NCBI GenBank assembly: GCA_964592645.1
Contig: CAZQFV010000034.1
Coordinates: 1-32,904, forward strand
DNA from: CAZQFV01 sp964592645
Lineage (GTDB): Bacteria; Chloroflexota; Chloroflexia; DTKN01
Direction: 5' to 3'
Length of the DNA stretch: 32,904 bases
Shown: positions 31,855 through 32,904 of the stretch, piece by piece
How positions within the stretch are numbered: position 1 is the stretch's first letter
Layout of the letters: each line of letters begins with the position of its first letter
The notes under the pieces: model-generated
Told to the model about the DNA's origin: nothing
Seen by the model: the letters and a program-made list of their open reading frames with translations, nothing else
The model's database searches: none
Program-made: the position numbers and the translations under genes

Positions 31855-32885
31855 GGTGTCGACCTCGGAGTCCAGTCTTCGGCGATCCAGCTTTCCAGGA
31901 ACGTCCATAGTACGGAAACCGCGTAGTGGACCTCCGGTCTCTGGACCTGCAGTGCCGCGATATGGGGAGCAACCGCGTCCCTCGGAAGGTGTGCCAGCGC
32001 CCACGTCGGCCAGGTCGAGGTCGCCCGCTCTGCCATCGATGCGATCTCTTCCGCGGGTGCACCCTCAATCCGGCGCAAGGCTTCTGCGGCACCGGCGGCA
32101 ACATCGGTCGACGGATCCTCCAATCCCTTCAACAGAGGATCGAGGCCCACAGACCCAAGATCATGAAGCGCGACAAGTGCCTCTTCGCGAATCTCGGGCG
32201 AGACGTCCGCGAACGCTTGGACTAGAACCTCCGCTGCCTCCTGCGTCCCGTGGCACCCGATGCCCCATGCACACGCGCTCCTCAAGAACAGCGGTTGTGC
32301 GGGGTCTTTGAGGACTTCGCATAGGAGAGCGAAGGAACTCGGAGTGTGGGTCTCAGCAAGAGCCACGGCGGCCTCAAGCCGCATCTGGTCATCGGTGTCT
32401 TCAAGCAACGTCGCGCGGAACTGATCGTTGGCAGAGGCCAAGGTGACCTCGCAGAGATAGGACTTCGCCTCCATGCGAACGTAAGGATCTTCCTCGGTGT
32501 CTTCCGCCAGCTCCCGGACTCGATCCGCAAGACTGGCGTCCCTCGTGAATCTCGCGAGCTTGCAGCCGGTGAAGCGAACAGTACGCTCTCGTGAACCGAG
32601 CATCTGTTCAAGCTTCGCGGTGTCGCATCCTCCGGCACAACGACATGCGTCCGTAGTCAGCGGAGCGATTTGGCCAGCGAGGACTTGGTTCGTTTGGAAC
32701 TGGTCCCCGGCGACAAGGAACGCCCGTTCGTCAGGACCAAGCCGGAAGTGCCGGACCTTGCTTGGGTCGCTGTCGAGCAAGTAATCGAGGCGTCCACTTG
32801 TCGCATTGACTACCCTGCCGCTGCCAGGCGCGAATCGAGCCTTCCACTTGGGATGGTTCATTTTCCACCTGAGATCGGTTGACAC
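31851..32885 (-). CDS. HEAT-repeat protein coupled to the methyltransferase
   Basis: A protein of 344 residues if it starts at GTG 32885 (AAGGTG upstream), or 336 from the ATG at 32861. The N-terminal 90 residues are unrecognised (FAPGSGRVVNATSGRLDYLL, DERAFLVAGDQFQTNQVLAG) and contain a CRCAGGC cysteine cluster near 82-88. From about 100 to 300 alpha-helical HEAT/ARM-type repeats follow: DPYVRMEAKSYLCEVTLA, DDQMRLEAAVALAETHT, EIREEALVALHDLG, and STDVAAGAAEALRRIEG. No nuclease motif is visible. Coupling to a DNA methyltransferase suggests a partner or regulatory role; function unknown. The upstream context is cut by the window end. Confidence 0.8.
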   Translation of the reverse strand: MSTDLRWKMNHPKWKARFAPGSGRVVNATSGRLDYLLDSDPSKVRHFRLGPDERAFLVAGDQFQTNQVLAGQIAPLTTDACRCAGGCDTAKLEQMLGSRERTVRFTGCKLARFTRDASLADRVRELAEDTEEDPYVRMEAKSYLCEVTLASANDQFRATLLEDTDDQMRLEAAVALAETHTPSSFALLCEVLKDPAQPLFLRSACAWGIGCHGTQEAAEVLVQAFADVSPEIREEALVALHDLGSVGLDPLLKGLEDPSTDVAAGAAEALRRIEGAPAEEIASMAERATSTWPTWALAHLPRDAVAPHIAALQVQRPEVHYAVSVLWTFLESWIAEDWTPRSTP

Positions 32886-32904
32886 TTTTTCGCACCTTAA
32901 AAAC

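Overview
The window is GC-rich DNA (roughly 65-70% G+C by eye), gene-dense, with polycistronic transcription units and AGGAGG-type ribosome binding sites. It most likely comes from a member of the Chloroflexota (Anaerolineae-like). The clues are a secreted protein carrying the YLPFVSRNY motif typical of extracellular proteins of that phylum, lipoproteins with Pro/Thr-rich linkers after the lipobox, a WD40 lipoprotein, and a Wood-Ljungdahl (CODH/ACS) operon suited to an anaerobe. The phylum call is an inference from protein style, not from a marker gene.

Layout. 1-2574: the 3' end of hypF converges with a secreted FN3 protein. 2742-6544: two back-to-back sigma70-type promoters. The rightward one drives a two-gene unit: a chimeric membrane protein made of a central slice of HypE fused to two transmembrane helices, overlapping by ATGA with a 1017-residue SF2 helicase that also carries two transmembrane helices. 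6575-8424: uvrC with its own extended -10 promoter. 8419-14465 (minus): a complete peptide-type ABC importer, whose substrate-binding lipoprotein appears circularly permuted. Two very strong hairpins separate it from oppB. 14659-14731: divergent promoters. 14770-16500: two family 2 glycosyltransferases. 16553-20829 (minus): a DUF1361 membrane protein, a 14-repeat WD40 lipoprotein, a third glycosyltransferase and a PspC protein. Two of the glycosyltransferases carry in-frame, palindrome-like insertions at the same site of the fold.

20997-28800 (minus): a CODH/ACS operon from one promoter, in the order HMA-like protein without CxxC, cooS/acsA, acsB, CBS-pair protein, acsD, acsC. All metal-ligand residues checked are present. 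Neither methyltransferase acsE nor maturation factor cooC lies in the window. CooS reduces CO2 to CO, the AcsC/AcsD corrinoid protein brings the methyl group, and AcsB joins both to CoA; the reverse direction is equally possible.

28826-30730 (minus): gmhA, a decayed VapC/PIN toxin tail and a DUF362 protein. 30759-32885 (minus): a lower-GC module (about 53-55% in sampled lines) with a HEAT-repeat protein translationally coupled to a beta-class DNA methyltransferase. The methyltransferase stop codon is embedded in an attC-like integron recombination site, so this module looks like an integron cassette or a cassette inserted at a secondary site.

The most novel-looking items are the HypE-slice/membrane helicase pair, the permuted binding protein, the same-site palindromic insertions in the glycosyltransferases, and the attC-bounded methyltransferase/HEAT pair. 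No tRNA, rRNA, CRISPR array or transposase was seen.
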